The position numbers and the translations under genes are program-made. From positions 1 through 41,254 of the forward strand of contig NZ_PPTT01000035.1 in NCBI RefSeq assembly GCF_003339815.1: DNA of 41,254 nt, given 5' to 3'. This stretch comes from Eggerthella sinensis. Its GTDB lineage: Bacteria > Actinomycetota > Coriobacteriia > Coriobacteriales > Eggerthellaceae. The notes under the pieces are model-generated. The model had not been told where the DNA came from. It searched no databases and worked only from the letters and a program-made list of their open reading frames with translations. Below are positions 7,051 through 15,884 of the stretch, piece by piece. How positions within the stretch are numbered: position 1 is the first letter of the stretch; each line of letters starts with the position of its first letter.

Positions 7051-7959
7051 TTACTTGTTCCAGGCGAGGAAGGCCCAGGTGACGGTGCGGGGCTCTTTGA
7101 GGCGCAGCGCCTTCTCGGGCAGGCCCTTCTTGTCGAGCTGCCCCACGTGCTCGTTGGACACGAGGTTGTCGGCGAGCCAGGCGCGCAGGCGGACGAACGC
7201 CGCGGCGCGCTCATCCTCGCCGATGAACGTCGCGGTGGCGTCGTTCACCATGCGGGTGAACACGCCGTAGGCATCGTCGGCGGAGTCGAACGTGTCGGTA
7301 CGCGTGCTGTCGATGTAGGCCACCTCGGGACGCAGCCCCTCGTTCGCCAGGATGTTGAAGGCGTAGAGGTGGTCGCGGCCGAGCACGCTGTGCAGGCCGA
7401 TGGCGTTGAGGATGCGCTCGTCGGTGCGCGGGGACGTGCCCGTGGCAAGCGTGACGCACACGCGGCGGCGCGCCACGTCGGTGAGGCGCAGCAGCGAGTC
7501 TCGGAGATCGGCCGTCGCCACCGAGCGCGAGGCCACGGCAACGTCCACCATGCCGGGGCGCACGCCGAAGCTGGGCCAATCGTCCTCCCAGCTCATCTGC
7601 TTGGGGAACACGGAGCGGACGCCTTCCTGGTCGAGCGCCGCCTGCAGCTGGTCCAGCATGCCGCGCGAGAAGTCGGCGGCCACCACCTTGATGCTGCGCT
7701 TGCCGAGCGGCACCGACAGCGCGCCCGTGCCGCAGCCCATGTCGAACACCGTTTCGCCGGGCTCGATGCCGGCCAGTTCGAGGAACCGTTCGACGTAGGG
7801 GTTCGGCGCGTCCTTCGTGGAAAACGTGGCCGAGCGCTTGTCCCAGTAATCGGCGTCGTCGAATCGACGTCGTGCCTGTTGAAGCTGCTTCCACTCGTCG
7901 TTCCAGTCGCGGGTGGTCAGCTGCGGAACGAAGGGTTCGGGCGTGTTGTTTTCGGGCAT
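7051..7959 (-). CDS. Class I SAM-dependent methyltransferase
   Basis: 302-residue cytoplasmic protein with the SAM-binding motif I VFDMGCGTGALSVPLG (about 70-86), motif II-like VVAADFSRGMLDQL, and a following VDVAVASRS strand, the usual Rossmann methyltransferase order. The N-terminal 50 residues (WNDEWKQLQQARRRFDDADYWDKRS) are typical of methyltransferases annotated only by fold, and the C-terminal 100 residues show no substrate signature. GAGAGG sits seven bases upstream of the ATG. Monocistronic, divergent from thyX. The target (small molecule, RNA or protein) cannot be told. Confidence 0.8.
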   Translation of the reverse strand: MPENNTPEPFVPQLTTRDWNDEWKQLQQARRRFDDADYWDKRSATFSTKDAPNPYVERFLELAGIEPGETVFDMGCGTGALSVPLGKRSIKVVAADFSRGMLDQLQAALDQEGVRSVFPKQMSWEDDWPSFGVRPGMVDVAVASRSVATADLRDSLLRLTDVARRRVCVTLATGTSPRTDERILNAIGLHSVLGRDHLYAFNILANEGLRPEVAYIDSTRTDTFDSADDAYGVFTRMVNDATATFIGEDERAAAFVRLRAWLADNLVSNEHVGQLDKKGLPEKALRLKEPRTVTWAFLAWNK

Positions 7960-7975
7960 GGGCGCGCCTCTCGCT

Positions 7976-8005
7976 TTGCGGGTTGTCGGCTTCGGGTACT
8001 ATACT
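7976..8005 (+). promoter_or_regulatory. Promoter of thyX
   Basis: -35 TTGCGG (7976-7981), 18-base spacer, -10 TATACT (8000-8005), 68 bases ahead of the thyX ATG and only 17 bases beyond the divergent methyltransferase start. Confidence 0.5.
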
Positions 8006-8072
8006 AGCGAACTACAACGCCCTTGTGCGCGCGATCCGCCGAATTTATCTCGAAGCGAGGAGCATCCATCCC

Positions 8073-8753
8073 ATGCAAGTTGAACTGCTGTACCACACGC
8101 CCGATCCCGAGCGCGCCATCGCCACGGCGGCGCGCCTGTGCTATGCGCCCGTCGGCGCGTCCGAGCTCATGGAGACCATGCCCGAAGAGCGCGTGAAGAG
8201 CGTGCTGTCCACCATCATGAGCAGCGGCCACTTCTCCACGCTCGAGCACGCCAGCTACACGTTCGCCGTCGACGGCGTGTCGCGCGCGCTCACGCACCAG
8301 CTGGTGCGCCACCGCATCGCCAGCTTCAACCAGCAGAGCCAGCGCTACGTGAAGTTCACGAACGGCCTGGCCACGGTGAAGCCCGAGAGCATCGCGGCGG
8401 ACGAGGAGACGAACGCGGTGTTCGACGAGGCCATCGAGGCCGCCATCGCCGCCTACGAGAAGCTGCTGGCCGCCGGCGTGCCCGCCGAGGACGCACGCTA
8501 CCTGCTGCCGAACGCGGCCGAGACGAAAATCGTCATCACCATGAACGTGCGCGAGCTGCTGCACTTCTTCTCCCTGCGCTGCTGCAACCGCGCGCAGTGG
8601 GAGATTCGCGACATGGCGCACCGCATGCTTGAGTTGGCGTTGCCTACAGCGCCGTTCATCTTCATGGACGCCGGCGCGCCGTGCATCCGCGGGAACTGCC
8701 CCGAGGGGAAGATGACCTGCGGCAACCCGTATCCGCGCGTGAAGAGGGACTAA
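8073..8753 (+). CDS. thyX: Flavin-dependent thymidylate synthase ThyX
   Basis: Converts dUMP to dTMP using methylene-tetrahydrofolate, FAD and NAD(P)H; a homotetrameric cytoplasmic enzyme unrelated to ThyA. 226 residues, the usual length. The ThyX motif RHRx7S is present at residues 79-89 within RHRIASFNQQSQRY, and the C-terminal half has the dUMP-binding NVRELLHFFSLRCCNRAQWEIR. ATG 8073 follows GAGGAG; a longer upstream frame runs through the promoter and is rejected. One base separates its stop from the DUF1385 gene, so the two are co-transcribed. Thymidylate kinase, the next step in dTTP synthesis, is encoded at 26363. Confidence 0.96.
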   Translation: MQVELLYHTPDPERAIATAARLCYAPVGASELMETMPEERVKSVLSTIMSSGHFSTLEHASYTFAVDGVSRALTHQLVRHRIASFNQQSQRYVKFTNGLATVKPESIAADEETNAVFDEAIEAAIAAYEKLLAAGVPAEDARYLLPNAAETKIVITMNVRELLHFFSLRCCNRAQWEIRDMAHRMLELALPTAPFIFMDAGAPCIRGNCPEGKMTCGNPYPRVKRD

Positions 8754-8754
8754 C

Positions 8755-10119
8755 ATGGCCGAGCAGAAGAGCGACCTGTCGCGCGCGTTCTCCGAGGACG
8801 GCGCGCTGAAAACCCACGTCGGCGGCCAGGCGCTCATCGAGGGCATCATGATGCGCGGCAAGTACAACTGGTCGGTGGCCGTTCGCGAGCCGAGCGGCGG
8901 CATCTACGTGGAAGAGCACGATCTGGCCTCGGGCCGCAACAAGAACGGCTGGATGCACTGGCCCCTCGTGCGCGGCTGCCGCGCACTGGTGGAGTCGCTC
9001 GTGCTGGGGTACAAAGCGCTTGAGATCGCGGCCATGCACGCATTCGGGGAAGAAGATGCAGCCGACGAACCGGTGCCCCGTTCCGTTGCCGCTGGCGAAC
9101 TGGTGCCCCATCCCATTGAGGCTGACGAACCTGCGTCCCATCCCAGTGCGCCCGCTGATGGGCTTGCTGGTGACGGGAGTTCCTCCGCGGGCGCAAGGAG
9201 TGGGGGCGCTGGTTGCGGGGATGGGGATGCGGCCTCTTCTCCCTCCTTCTCCTGGAAGGACGACTTCGGGCGTCCCGACACCATGATCGATGCGCTTGGG
9301 GCGCAGCGCAGCCTCGAGGTGGTCGACGAGCCCGAATCTCAGCCCGAGAAGAAGTCCTTCATGGACGAGGAAGTGGAGTTCGGCAAGAAGGAGATGGCCG
9401 TTTCCATGGTGCTCGGCCTCGTGCTGGGCGTGGTGCTGTTCATCGTGGCGCCGGCGTTCATCACGAACCTCATCGTGGGCGAGTACGACTCCAACACGGT
9501 GCTGTGGAACATCGTGGACGGCCTTCTGCGCGTGGGCGTGTTCGTGTTCTACCTCTGGCTCATCGGGCGGATGCAGGAGATCAAGCGCATGTTCGGCTAT
9601 CACGGCGCCGAGCACAAGACCATCCACTGCTACGAGCACGGGCTTCCCCTCACGCCGGAGAACGCGCGCAGCTTCCCGCGCCTGCACGTGCGCTGCGGCA
9701 CGGCGTTCCTCATCATGGTCATGGTCATCGCCATCTTCGTGTACACCATCACGCCCTTGAACGGGCTCATCGCGGCATGGGGCGTGCCCGACGGCGCGCC
9801 GAAGCTGCTGCTCGTCATCGTCGTGCGCATCCTGCTCATGCCCATCATCGCCGGCATCTCGTACGAGATCACGGTGAAGTGGGCCGGCAGCCATCCCGAC
9901 AACCCGCTGGTCAAAGTGGTGCTGTGGCCCGGCATGCAAATGCAGTACCTCACCACGAACGAGCCCGACGACGGGCAGATCGAGTGCGCCATCGCCGCCA
10001 TGCAGAAGGTGCTCGAGCGCGAGGAAGCCGAGGACGCGAAGGCGAAAGCGGGCTCGAACGCGCCGGCGAACGCGAGCGCGAACGACGCCGTGGAAGAGCC
10101 GGCTTCGGCAACCGCCTAA
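8755..10119 (+). CDS. DUF1385 (YqhQ-like) membrane protein
   Basis: 454 residues. The N-terminus has the family signature VGGQALIEGIMMRGKYNWSVAVR, and the C-terminal two thirds hold several hydrophobic segments plus FGYHGAEHKTIHCYEHG and the cytosolic RLHVRCGTAFL region, as in Bacillus YqhQ. Function is unknown. Between these blocks, residues about 100-190 are a low-complexity Ala/Pro/Gly/Ser insertion containing three 10-residue repeats (see 9064-9153), and the C-terminus is an acidic-Ala tail; neither is usual in the family. The ATG lies one base after the thyX stop, suggesting coupled translation. Members are often found near prfA or rpmE in Firmicutes, which is not the case here. Confidence 0.85.
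   Translation: MAEQKSDLSRAFSEDGALKTHVGGQALIEGIMMRGKYNWSVAVREPSGGIYVEEHDLASGRNKNGWMHWPLVRGCRALVESLVLGYKALEIAAMHAFGEEDAADEPVPRSVAAGELVPHPIEADEPASHPSAPADGLAGDGSSSAGARSGGAGCGDGDAASSPSFSWKDDFGRPDTMIDALGAQRSLEVVDEPESQPEKKSFMDEEVEFGKKEMAVSMVLGLVLGVVLFIVAPAFITNLIVGEYDSNTVLWNIVDGLLRVGVFVFYLWLIGRMQEIKRMFGYHGAEHKTIHCYEHGLPLTPENARSFPRLHVRCGTAFLIMVMVIAIFVYTITPLNGLIAAWGVPDGAPKLLLVIVVRILLMPIIAGISYEITVKWAGSHPDNPLVKVVLWPGMQMQYLTTNEPDDGQIECAIAAMQKVLEREEAEDAKAKAGSNAPANASANDAVEEPASATA
9064..9153 (+). repeat. Three 30-bp in-frame tandem repeats in the DUF1385 gene
   Basis: Units 9064-9093, 9094-9123 and 9124-9153 encode the decapeptides DEPVPRSVAA, GELVPHPIEA and DEPASHPSAP. They share GACGAAC/GGCGAAC starts and GTGCCCC or GTCCCAT cores. 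The array lies in a linker absent from most family members, so repeat number may vary between strains. Confidence 0.75.
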
Positions 10120-10121
10120 TC

Positions 10122-10168
10122 GGGGCAAGCGAAAAACGCTTGCCCCCCCCCCCCCTCACTGTTATACT
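10122..10168 (+). promoter_or_regulatory. Promoter with a 13-C tract in the spacer, preceded by a hairpin
   Basis: -35 TTGCCC (10140-10145), 17-base spacer, -10 TATACT (10163-10168). Thirteen consecutive C residues (10143-10155) begin in the -35 and fill most of the spacer. A perfect 10-bp stem with a five-A loop (10122-10146) overlaps the -35; it could terminate read-through from the upstream gene, though no T-run follows. The -10 is 43 bases before the ABC exporter start. Slippage of the C-tract would change spacer length and thus promoter strength. Confidence 0.6.
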
Positions 10169-10210
10169 CAAGCGGAATCGTTCCCGTTTCGACTCAGAGA
10201 GGTGCTTCCG

Positions 10211-10987
10211 TTGGAATCAGCCATATCCGCACAAGGGTTGCGGAAGACGTTCAACTTGTCCGCGAAGCAGCGCAAGGTGGAGCACACCGACACGCGCGTG
10301 AAGGTGGCCGTCGACAATCTGTCGTTCGACGTCGCGCCCGGCGAGATCTACGGGCTGCTCGGCCCGAACGGCGCCGGTAAAACCACCACGCTGCGCCTGT
10401 TGGCCGCGCTCGTGAAGCCCGACGAGGGCGACGCGCTCATCGAGGGCGCCTCCATCGTGTCCGACCCCACGCGCGTGCGGAGCCTCATCGGCTTCCTCAC
10501 GAGCGAGCTCAAGCTGGAGGACGTCTTCTCGCCCGACTACCTGTTCGACTTCTTCTCCGAGCTGCACCATGTCGATCACGCTGTGCGCGACGAGCGCAAG
10601 CGCGCGCTGTTCGAGCGCTTCGGCATCGACCGCTTCGCCCACACGAAGGTGGCCGACCTGTCCACCGGCATGAAGCAGAAGACGTCGCTCGCGGTGTCGC
10701 TCGTGCACGACCCCGACGTCATCATCTTCGACGAGCCCACGAACGGCCTCGACGTGCTCACGGCGAAGACCGTCACCGACTTTTTGCTCGAGCTGGCCGC
10801 CGAGGGCAAGACGGTGCTCCTGTCCACCCATATCTTCAGCCTCGTGGAGAAGGTGTGCGACCGCGTGGGCATCATCATCGACGGCCGCATGGTGGCCTGC
10901 GGAACTCTGTCCGAAGTGGCGGGGGAGCGCACGCTCGAGGACGCGTTCTTCGACCTGTACGCGGCGTGTGTGGGTGAGGCCTCATGA
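10211..10987 (+). CDS. ABC-2 exporter ATPase (NatA-like)
   Basis: 258-residue cytoplasmic ATPase with Walker A GPNGAGKTT (about 57-65), signature LSTGMKQK, Walker B VIIFDEPTNGLD and H-loop LLSTHIF. The order and the short D-loop fit the NatA/drug-exporter group. AGAGAGG stands eight bases before a TTG at 10211, which I take as start; a GTG at 10202 overlaps the ribosome-binding site. Its stop overlaps the permease start in ATGA. Together they would form a two-component exporter; NatAB exports sodium in Bacillus, but homologues also handle drugs or peptides, so the substrate is unknown. Expression may switch through the C-tract promoter upstream. Confidence 0.87.
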   Translation: MESAISAQGLRKTFNLSAKQRKVEHTDTRVKVAVDNLSFDVAPGEIYGLLGPNGAGKTTTLRLLAALVKPDEGDALIEGASIVSDPTRVRSLIGFLTSELKLEDVFSPDYLFDFFSELHHVDHAVRDERKRALFERFGIDRFAHTKVADLSTGMKQKTSLAVSLVHDPDVIIFDEPTNGLDVLTAKTVTDFLLELAAEGKTVLLSTHIFSLVEKVCDRVGIIIDGRMVACGTLSEVAGERTLEDAFFDLYAACVGEAS

Positions 10988-12165
10988 GCGGCGGCAAGAG
11001 CAGCGCCATCACCATCGCGCGCAAGGAGCTCGCGCGCTTCTTCAGCAACAAGACGTCGGCGTTCATCTCCATCGTGCTTCCGGGCCTGCTCATCTTCTTC
11101 ATGTGGACGTTCATGGGCGACGCGATGGGCGGCATGTTCAAGCCGGACATGAGCAAGACCCCCGTCGTGGCCGTGGTGAACGCGCCCGACAGCGTGAAGG
11201 CGCTCGCGGGCGACTCCGTCGTCAAGGTGGTGGACGAGGGCGCGCTGCCGAGCGCCGAGGAGATGCGCGAGCGCATCGAGCGGGGCGACGTCCAGGCATT
11301 CGCCGTGTTCCCCGAGGGCTTCGACGAGGAAGTGGCCGTCTACGATCCCGCGTCGGGAACGCCGGCGCCGCAGGTGGCGATCTACTTCAACTCCGTCGAC
11401 CCCGATTCCTCGCAGGCGTACGCCACGTTCAAGAACCTGCTCGACGCCTACGAGTCGTCGCTGTCGAACCGCTTCGACGTGAACGCGGGGCAGGGCAGCT
11501 ACGACGTGGCCGAGGAGCGCGACATCGCGGGCACGTTCGTGGTGTCCATCGTGCCGTTGCTGCTGCTCATCCTCGTATTCACCAGCGTCATGTCCATCGC
11601 CGCCGAGTCGGTGGCGGGCGAGAAGGAGCGCGGCACCATGGCCACGCTGCTGGCCACGCCCATCAACCGCCGCGACATCGCGCTGGGCAAGGTGCTGGCC
11701 ATCACGCTCATCGGCCTGCTCATCGCCACGTCGAGCGCCATCGGCATCTTCGCGGGGCTTCCCAGCATCATGCAGGGCGCCGTGGACATCAACGTGTACG
11801 GCGCAACCGAGTACCTGCTGCTCGCGCTCGTCATCCTGTCGACGACGCTGCTCATCGTGATGCTCGTCACCATCGTGTCGACGTTGGCGAAGTCGGTGAA
11901 GGAGGCCACCATGTTCCTCACGCCGCTCATGATCGTGGTCATGCTCGTGGGCATTCTGGGCATGTTCGGCGGCGCGAGCGACGAGGTGGCGTACTACTTC
12001 ATCCCGCTGTACAACGCCGTGCAGTGCATGATCGGCATCTTCTCGTTCGACTTCCAGCCGGTGAACGTGGTGGTGTGCGTGCTGAGCAACCTCGCGTACA
12101 CGGCCCTCGGCGTGGCCGTGCTGCAGCGCATGTTCAACAGCGAGCGCCTCATGTTCGCCCGCTAG
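10984..12165 (+). CDS. ABC-2 exporter permease (NatB-like)
   Basis: 393-residue membrane protein. One N-terminal helix (about 22-45) precedes a roughly 140-residue extracytoplasmic loop, followed by five or six helices from residue 180 on. The ABC-2 signature SIAAESVAGEKERGTMATLLATPINRRDIALGK (cytoplasmic loop that contacts the ATPase) is clear; this is the NatB/YhaP layout. Translation is coupled to the ATPase by a four-base overlap. A strong terminator follows its stop. Substrate unknown. Confidence 0.87.
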   Translation: MSGGKSSAITIARKELARFFSNKTSAFISIVLPGLLIFFMWTFMGDAMGGMFKPDMSKTPVVAVVNAPDSVKALAGDSVVKVVDEGALPSAEEMRERIERGDVQAFAVFPEGFDEEVAVYDPASGTPAPQVAIYFNSVDPDSSQAYATFKNLLDAYESSLSNRFDVNAGQGSYDVAEERDIAGTFVVSIVPLLLLILVFTSVMSIAAESVAGEKERGTMATLLATPINRRDIALGKVLAITLIGLLIATSSAIGIFAGLPSIMQGAVDINVYGATEYLLLALVILSTTLLIVMLVTIVSTLAKSVKEATMFLTPLMIVVMLVGILGMFGGASDEVAYYFIPLYNAVQCMIGIFSFDFQPVNVVVCVLSNLAYTALGVAVLQRMFNSERLMFAR

Positions 12166-12173
12166 CCGATCCG

Positions 12174-12206
12174 AGCGCCCCGTGCCGAAAGGTGCGGGGC
12201 GCTTTG
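12174..12206 (+). terminator. Intrinsic terminator with GAAA tetraloop
   Basis: A 13-bp stem (12174-12186 with 12191-12203, two G-U pairs) capped by GAAA, followed by a short T run, nine bases past the exporter permease stop. It closes the two-gene exporter unit; the next 170 bases to 12376 are the leader of the amino-acid importer, with a possible -10 TAGACT at 12290-12295 and no convincing -35. Confidence 0.85.
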
Positions 12207-12376
12207 CCGATTTCGCGCGGAACGAGCCCGCTTTCGCTCTTGTCAAGCTCCCGTAACCTCCCTGCCATCTGGCACGATGACGTGCATGCTAGACTGAACG
12301 ACGCATTCCATCACCAAACGAAGACCGCGGCGCCCCACCGAGATCGCGGCCTAGAAGCATACGGGAGGCGTCAAGC

Positions 12377-13108
<732 letters not shown>

Positions 13109-13111
13109 GCC

Positions 13112-14164
13112 ATGATGAGCAGGATGAAAGAGATAACAGGTGGCACGTGCACGGCGGCGAGCCTCGCTTGCGAACCTGCGCGCCCCCTTCCTTGCGCCGC
13201 GCGAACGACGGGTGGACCGGTGACGGTCCTCGCGACGCAAAGAGAAGAGGTGCGGACGCAAAGGGGAGGAATGCGGACGCAAGGGGAAGAGGTGCGGACG
13301 CAAACGCAAGGGGCGGAATCCAACCTGCAAACGACAGGCTCCAACTCGCGCTCCTCCTCCCTCTCGCGACGTTCGTTTGTGCGCATTGCGGGGCTTGCCG
13401 GGATCACGCTTGCGCTCGGCGGGGGGCTGGCGGGGTGCGCGCCCGATCCTAACGTGCTGCGCGTGGGCACGAAGATCGACGTGCCCGGCTTCGGCTTCCA
13501 GAACCCCGAGACGGGCAACATCGAGGGCATGGAGGTGGACATCGCGCGCGAGCTGGCGAAACGCATCAAGGGCGACCCGAACGCGCTCCAGGTCACCGGC
13601 GTGAACGTCACTACGCGCGGCGCCATGCTTGACAACGGCACGCTCGACGCCACCCTGGCCACGTTCACCATCACCGAGGCGCGCAAGAAGAGCTACAACT
13701 TCTCGCGCCCGTACTACACCGACCACATCGGCGTGCTCGTGAAGAAGTCCTCGGGCATCACCGAACTCAAAGACCTCGACGGCAAAACCGTGGGCGTGGC
13801 GCTGTCGGCCACGACGCGCGACAAGCTGACGGCGGCCGGCGACGAGATCGGCATCACTATGAAGTTCGCCGAATACTCGACGTATCCCGAGATCAAGATC
13901 GCGCTCGTCACGGGGCGCGTCGACGCGTTCTCGGTGGACCGCTCCATCCTCAACGGCTACGTGGACAACTCCACCATGCTGCTGAACGCGCAGTTCGCGC
14001 CGCAGGAATACGGCGTGGCCACCAAGAAGTCCAACACCGAGCTGGCCGATCAGGTGGACGCCGCCATCGGCGCCATGCAGGACGACGGCACCCTGACCGC
14101 GCTGCAGCAGCGGTGGGGGCTCGTGGACGAGACGGCGTCCGACGACGGCAAGGGAGGCGAGTAG
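13112..14164 (+). CDS. Amino-acid ABC importer binding lipoprotein with Tat signal
   Basis: Extracytoplasmic solute receptor of the PF00497 type. A twin-arginine signal (SRRSFVRIAGLAG) and a lipobox LAGC indicate Tat export and lipid anchoring; the mature domain runs from LRVGTKIDVPGFGFQN through GMEVDIARELAKRI to RWGLVDE. As drawn it has 350 residues, but the first 80 before the signal are odd: low complexity with three 21-bp repeats encoding V/M-R-T-Q heptapeptides. No good ribosome-binding site precedes ATG 13112, so translation may begin within the repeats; ATG 13271 is in frame and gives a more usual Tat n-region, although its GGGGAGG lies too close. Domain assignment firm, start uncertain. 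Confidence 0.82.
   Translation: MMSRMKEITGGTCTAASLACEPARPLPCAARTTGGPVTVLATQREEVRTQRGGMRTQGEEVRTQTQGAESNLQTTGSNSRSSSLSRRSFVRIAGLAGITLALGGGLAGCAPDPNVLRVGTKIDVPGFGFQNPETGNIEGMEVDIARELAKRIKGDPNALQVTGVNVTTRGAMLDNGTLDATLATFTITEARKKSYNFSRPYYTDHIGVLVKKSSGITELKDLDGKTVGVALSATTRDKLTAAGDEIGITMKFAEYSTYPEIKIALVTGRVDAFSVDRSILNGYVDNSTMLLNAQFAPQEYGVATKKSNTELADQVDAAIGAMQDDGTLTALQQRWGLVDETASDDGKGGE
13234..13312 (+). repeat. 21-bp tandem repeats ahead of the Tat signal
   Basis: Three full units (13234-13254, 13255-13275, 13276-13296), each starting GACGCAA and ending with AAGAGGTGCG or a variant, plus a partial fourth. Each unit contains a purine-rich ribosome-binding-site-like patch directly followed by an in-frame GTG or ATG. 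They encode heptapeptides such as REEVRTQ and RGGMRTQ in the binding-protein frame. Confidence 0.8.
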
Positions 14165-14165
14165 C

Positions 14166-15884
14166 ATGCTGGAAATCTTCGCCCCCTACAAGTGGGAAGC
14201 GCTGTTCGAGCGCTGGCCCGACATCCTCACGGCGTTCGGCACCACCGTGGGCATCTCGGTGCTCGCGCTCATCATCGCGCTGGCGCTCGGCATCGTGTTC
14301 GGCGTGCTGTCGGTGTCGCGCATGCCCGTGCTGCGCGGCATCACCCGCGTGTACGTCGAAGTCGTGCAGAACGTGCCGCTGTTGCTGCAGGTGTTCGTGT
14401 TCTACGCCATCTTCCCGCTGCTCGGCCTGTCGCTGGCGGCGTTTTGGATCGGCGTGCTGGCCATCGGCATCTACCACGGCGGCTACATCTCCGAGGTGGT
14501 GCGCTCGGGCATCGGCTCCATCCACCGCGGGCAGTTCGAGGCGGCGAAAAGCCAGGGCTTCTCGTACTGGCAGTCGATGTTCATCATCATCTTGCCCCAG
14601 GCCATCCGCATCATCATGCCGCCGCTTGCCGTGCAGGCCGCCAACTTGGTGAAGAACACGTCGGTACTCGCGCTCATCGCGGGCGGCGAGCTCATGTACT
14701 TCTCGAACTCGTTCGCCGGCGCGACGAGCTACTACGGCCCCGTGTACGTGGTGGCCGCCCTGCTGTACTTCGTCATCTGCTTCCCGCTGTCGCGCCTCGC
14801 GCTGTACCTTGAGCGACGCACCCGCTCGCACAAGCACATCACCACGGGCGATGCGACCGACGAGCTGGCCGAGGACGCCATGGAAGTCACGCCGGGCACG
14901 CACGACATCACCGGCCGCGCGGCGGCCGACACGATGGCCGGCGGCGTGCAAACCATGTACGGCACCGTGGACATCGCCCCGGCGCGCGTGGCTCCCTCGC
15001 CGCGCCACCCGCTGCACACGTTGGCCGAAGACGCGCTCGAGCCGGGCGTGGCGCCGGAGAACCCCTACGACCAGACGTTCACCGGCAATCAGGCCGCCGA
15101 GATCGCCGACGAGATCGGGCGCGAGATCGCCCAGGAGATCGCCGACGAGTACGGCGACGAGGAGCACGCCGCCCGCGCCATGCGCACGAAGTCGGGACGC
15201 GTGAAGGCGCACCGTCGCCTCGAGCGCCGTGTTGCTGCGCGCCGCGGCGTGGAGAGTTCCCGCGATGAAATGGGGGCGGCCGTGCCCACGACGCCGAGCG
15301 CCGCCGCCGAAGGCGCGCGCGACGAGCAGGCGCGCCGTCGTTCCCCCGAGGCCGACGAGGCGCTGGCCTCGCGCGCCGAAACGGTAACAAGCGATCGTAT
15401 TACGAGCGACGTCCGACGTCGCGTGGACGCGGGTGCGCAGGCGCAAGCCGAGCGCGAGCGCGTACGCGACCGGGCGGAGCTTGGAGAGGAGGCCTTTATG
15501 GACAACGACTACCTTCCGGGCGAGCTGGAGCAGTCCGACGAGCGCGTCGCCCAGGTGCGCGCACCGCACGACGAAGCCGATTTCGACGCCGAGGCGACCG
15601 ACGCCGTGCAGCGCGAGGATCGTCGCGAGCAGCGCGAAGAGCGCCGCGAGGAACATCGGGAGGAGCGCCGCGAGCGTCGCGAAGCGCGCGAGAAGGCCGA
15701 CCAGACGGGCGGCCCGCAAACCGTCGAGCCCGACGACGTGCGCCTCGACCAGGAAGCGGACGTCGCGGTGGAGGATGCCGAAGAGGCGGCCGAGACCGAC
15801 GAGCGCTCCATGGACGTCGAGCGGGGCGAGCTCGCCGACGGCGAAGAAGCCGCCACTACCGACGAAGGGCGAGAGGACCGCTGA
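14166..15884 (+). CDS. Amino-acid ABC permease with a 350-residue charged tail
   Basis: Residues 1-216 are a complete HisM/GlnP-type permease: WPDILTAFGTTVGISVLAL, VYVEVVQNVPLLLQVFVFY, and the EAAKSQGFSYWQSMFIIILPQA loop that docks the ATPase. Residues 217-572 are a hydrophilic extension with no membrane segment, rich in Asp, Glu, Arg and Ala, including EIADEIGREIAQEIADEYG and a strongly alternating Arg/Glu stretch (about 480-520) likely to form a charged helix. Such a tail is not part of the family and would face the cytoplasm. A perfect GGAGAGGAGG site precedes an in-frame ATG at 15498, so the last 128 residues may also be made separately. The gene starts two bases after the binding protein and shares one base with the next permease. 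Tail function unknown. Confidence 0.87.
   Translation: MLEIFAPYKWEALFERWPDILTAFGTTVGISVLALIIALALGIVFGVLSVSRMPVLRGITRVYVEVVQNVPLLLQVFVFYAIFPLLGLSLAAFWIGVLAIGIYHGGYISEVVRSGIGSIHRGQFEAAKSQGFSYWQSMFIIILPQAIRIIMPPLAVQAANLVKNTSVLALIAGGELMYFSNSFAGATSYYGPVYVVAALLYFVICFPLSRLALYLERRTRSHKHITTGDATDELAEDAMEVTPGTHDITGRAAADTMAGGVQTMYGTVDIAPARVAPSPRHPLHTLAEDALEPGVAPENPYDQTFTGNQAAEIADEIGREIAQEIADEYGDEEHAARAMRTKSGRVKAHRRLERRVAARRGVESSRDEMGAAVPTTPSAAAEGARDEQARRRSPEADEALASRAETVTSDRITSDVRRRVDAGAQAQAERERVRDRAELGEEAFMDNDYLPGELEQSDERVAQVRAPHDEADFDAEATDAVQREDRREQREERREEHREERRERREAREKADQTGGPQTVEPDDVRLDQEADVAVEDAEEAAETDERSMDVERGELADGEEAATTDEGREDR
15483..15500 (+). promoter_or_regulatory. Internal ribosome-binding site and in-frame ATG
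   Basis: GGAGAGGAGG lies five bases upstream of ATG 15498, which is in frame at codon 445 of the tailed permease. This is a better initiation signal than those of most annotated starts nearby. Initiation here would give a 128-residue, very acidic/basic soluble protein (starting MDNDYLPGELEQSDERV) from the same mRNA. Confidence 0.55.

Noticed and set aside
12270-12287. Sigma-54-like element TGGCAC...GTGC before the amino-acid importer
   Set aside because: The GG and GC dinucleotides are 11 bases apart instead of 10, the TTGC part is GTGC, and this lineage is not expected to use sigma-54.
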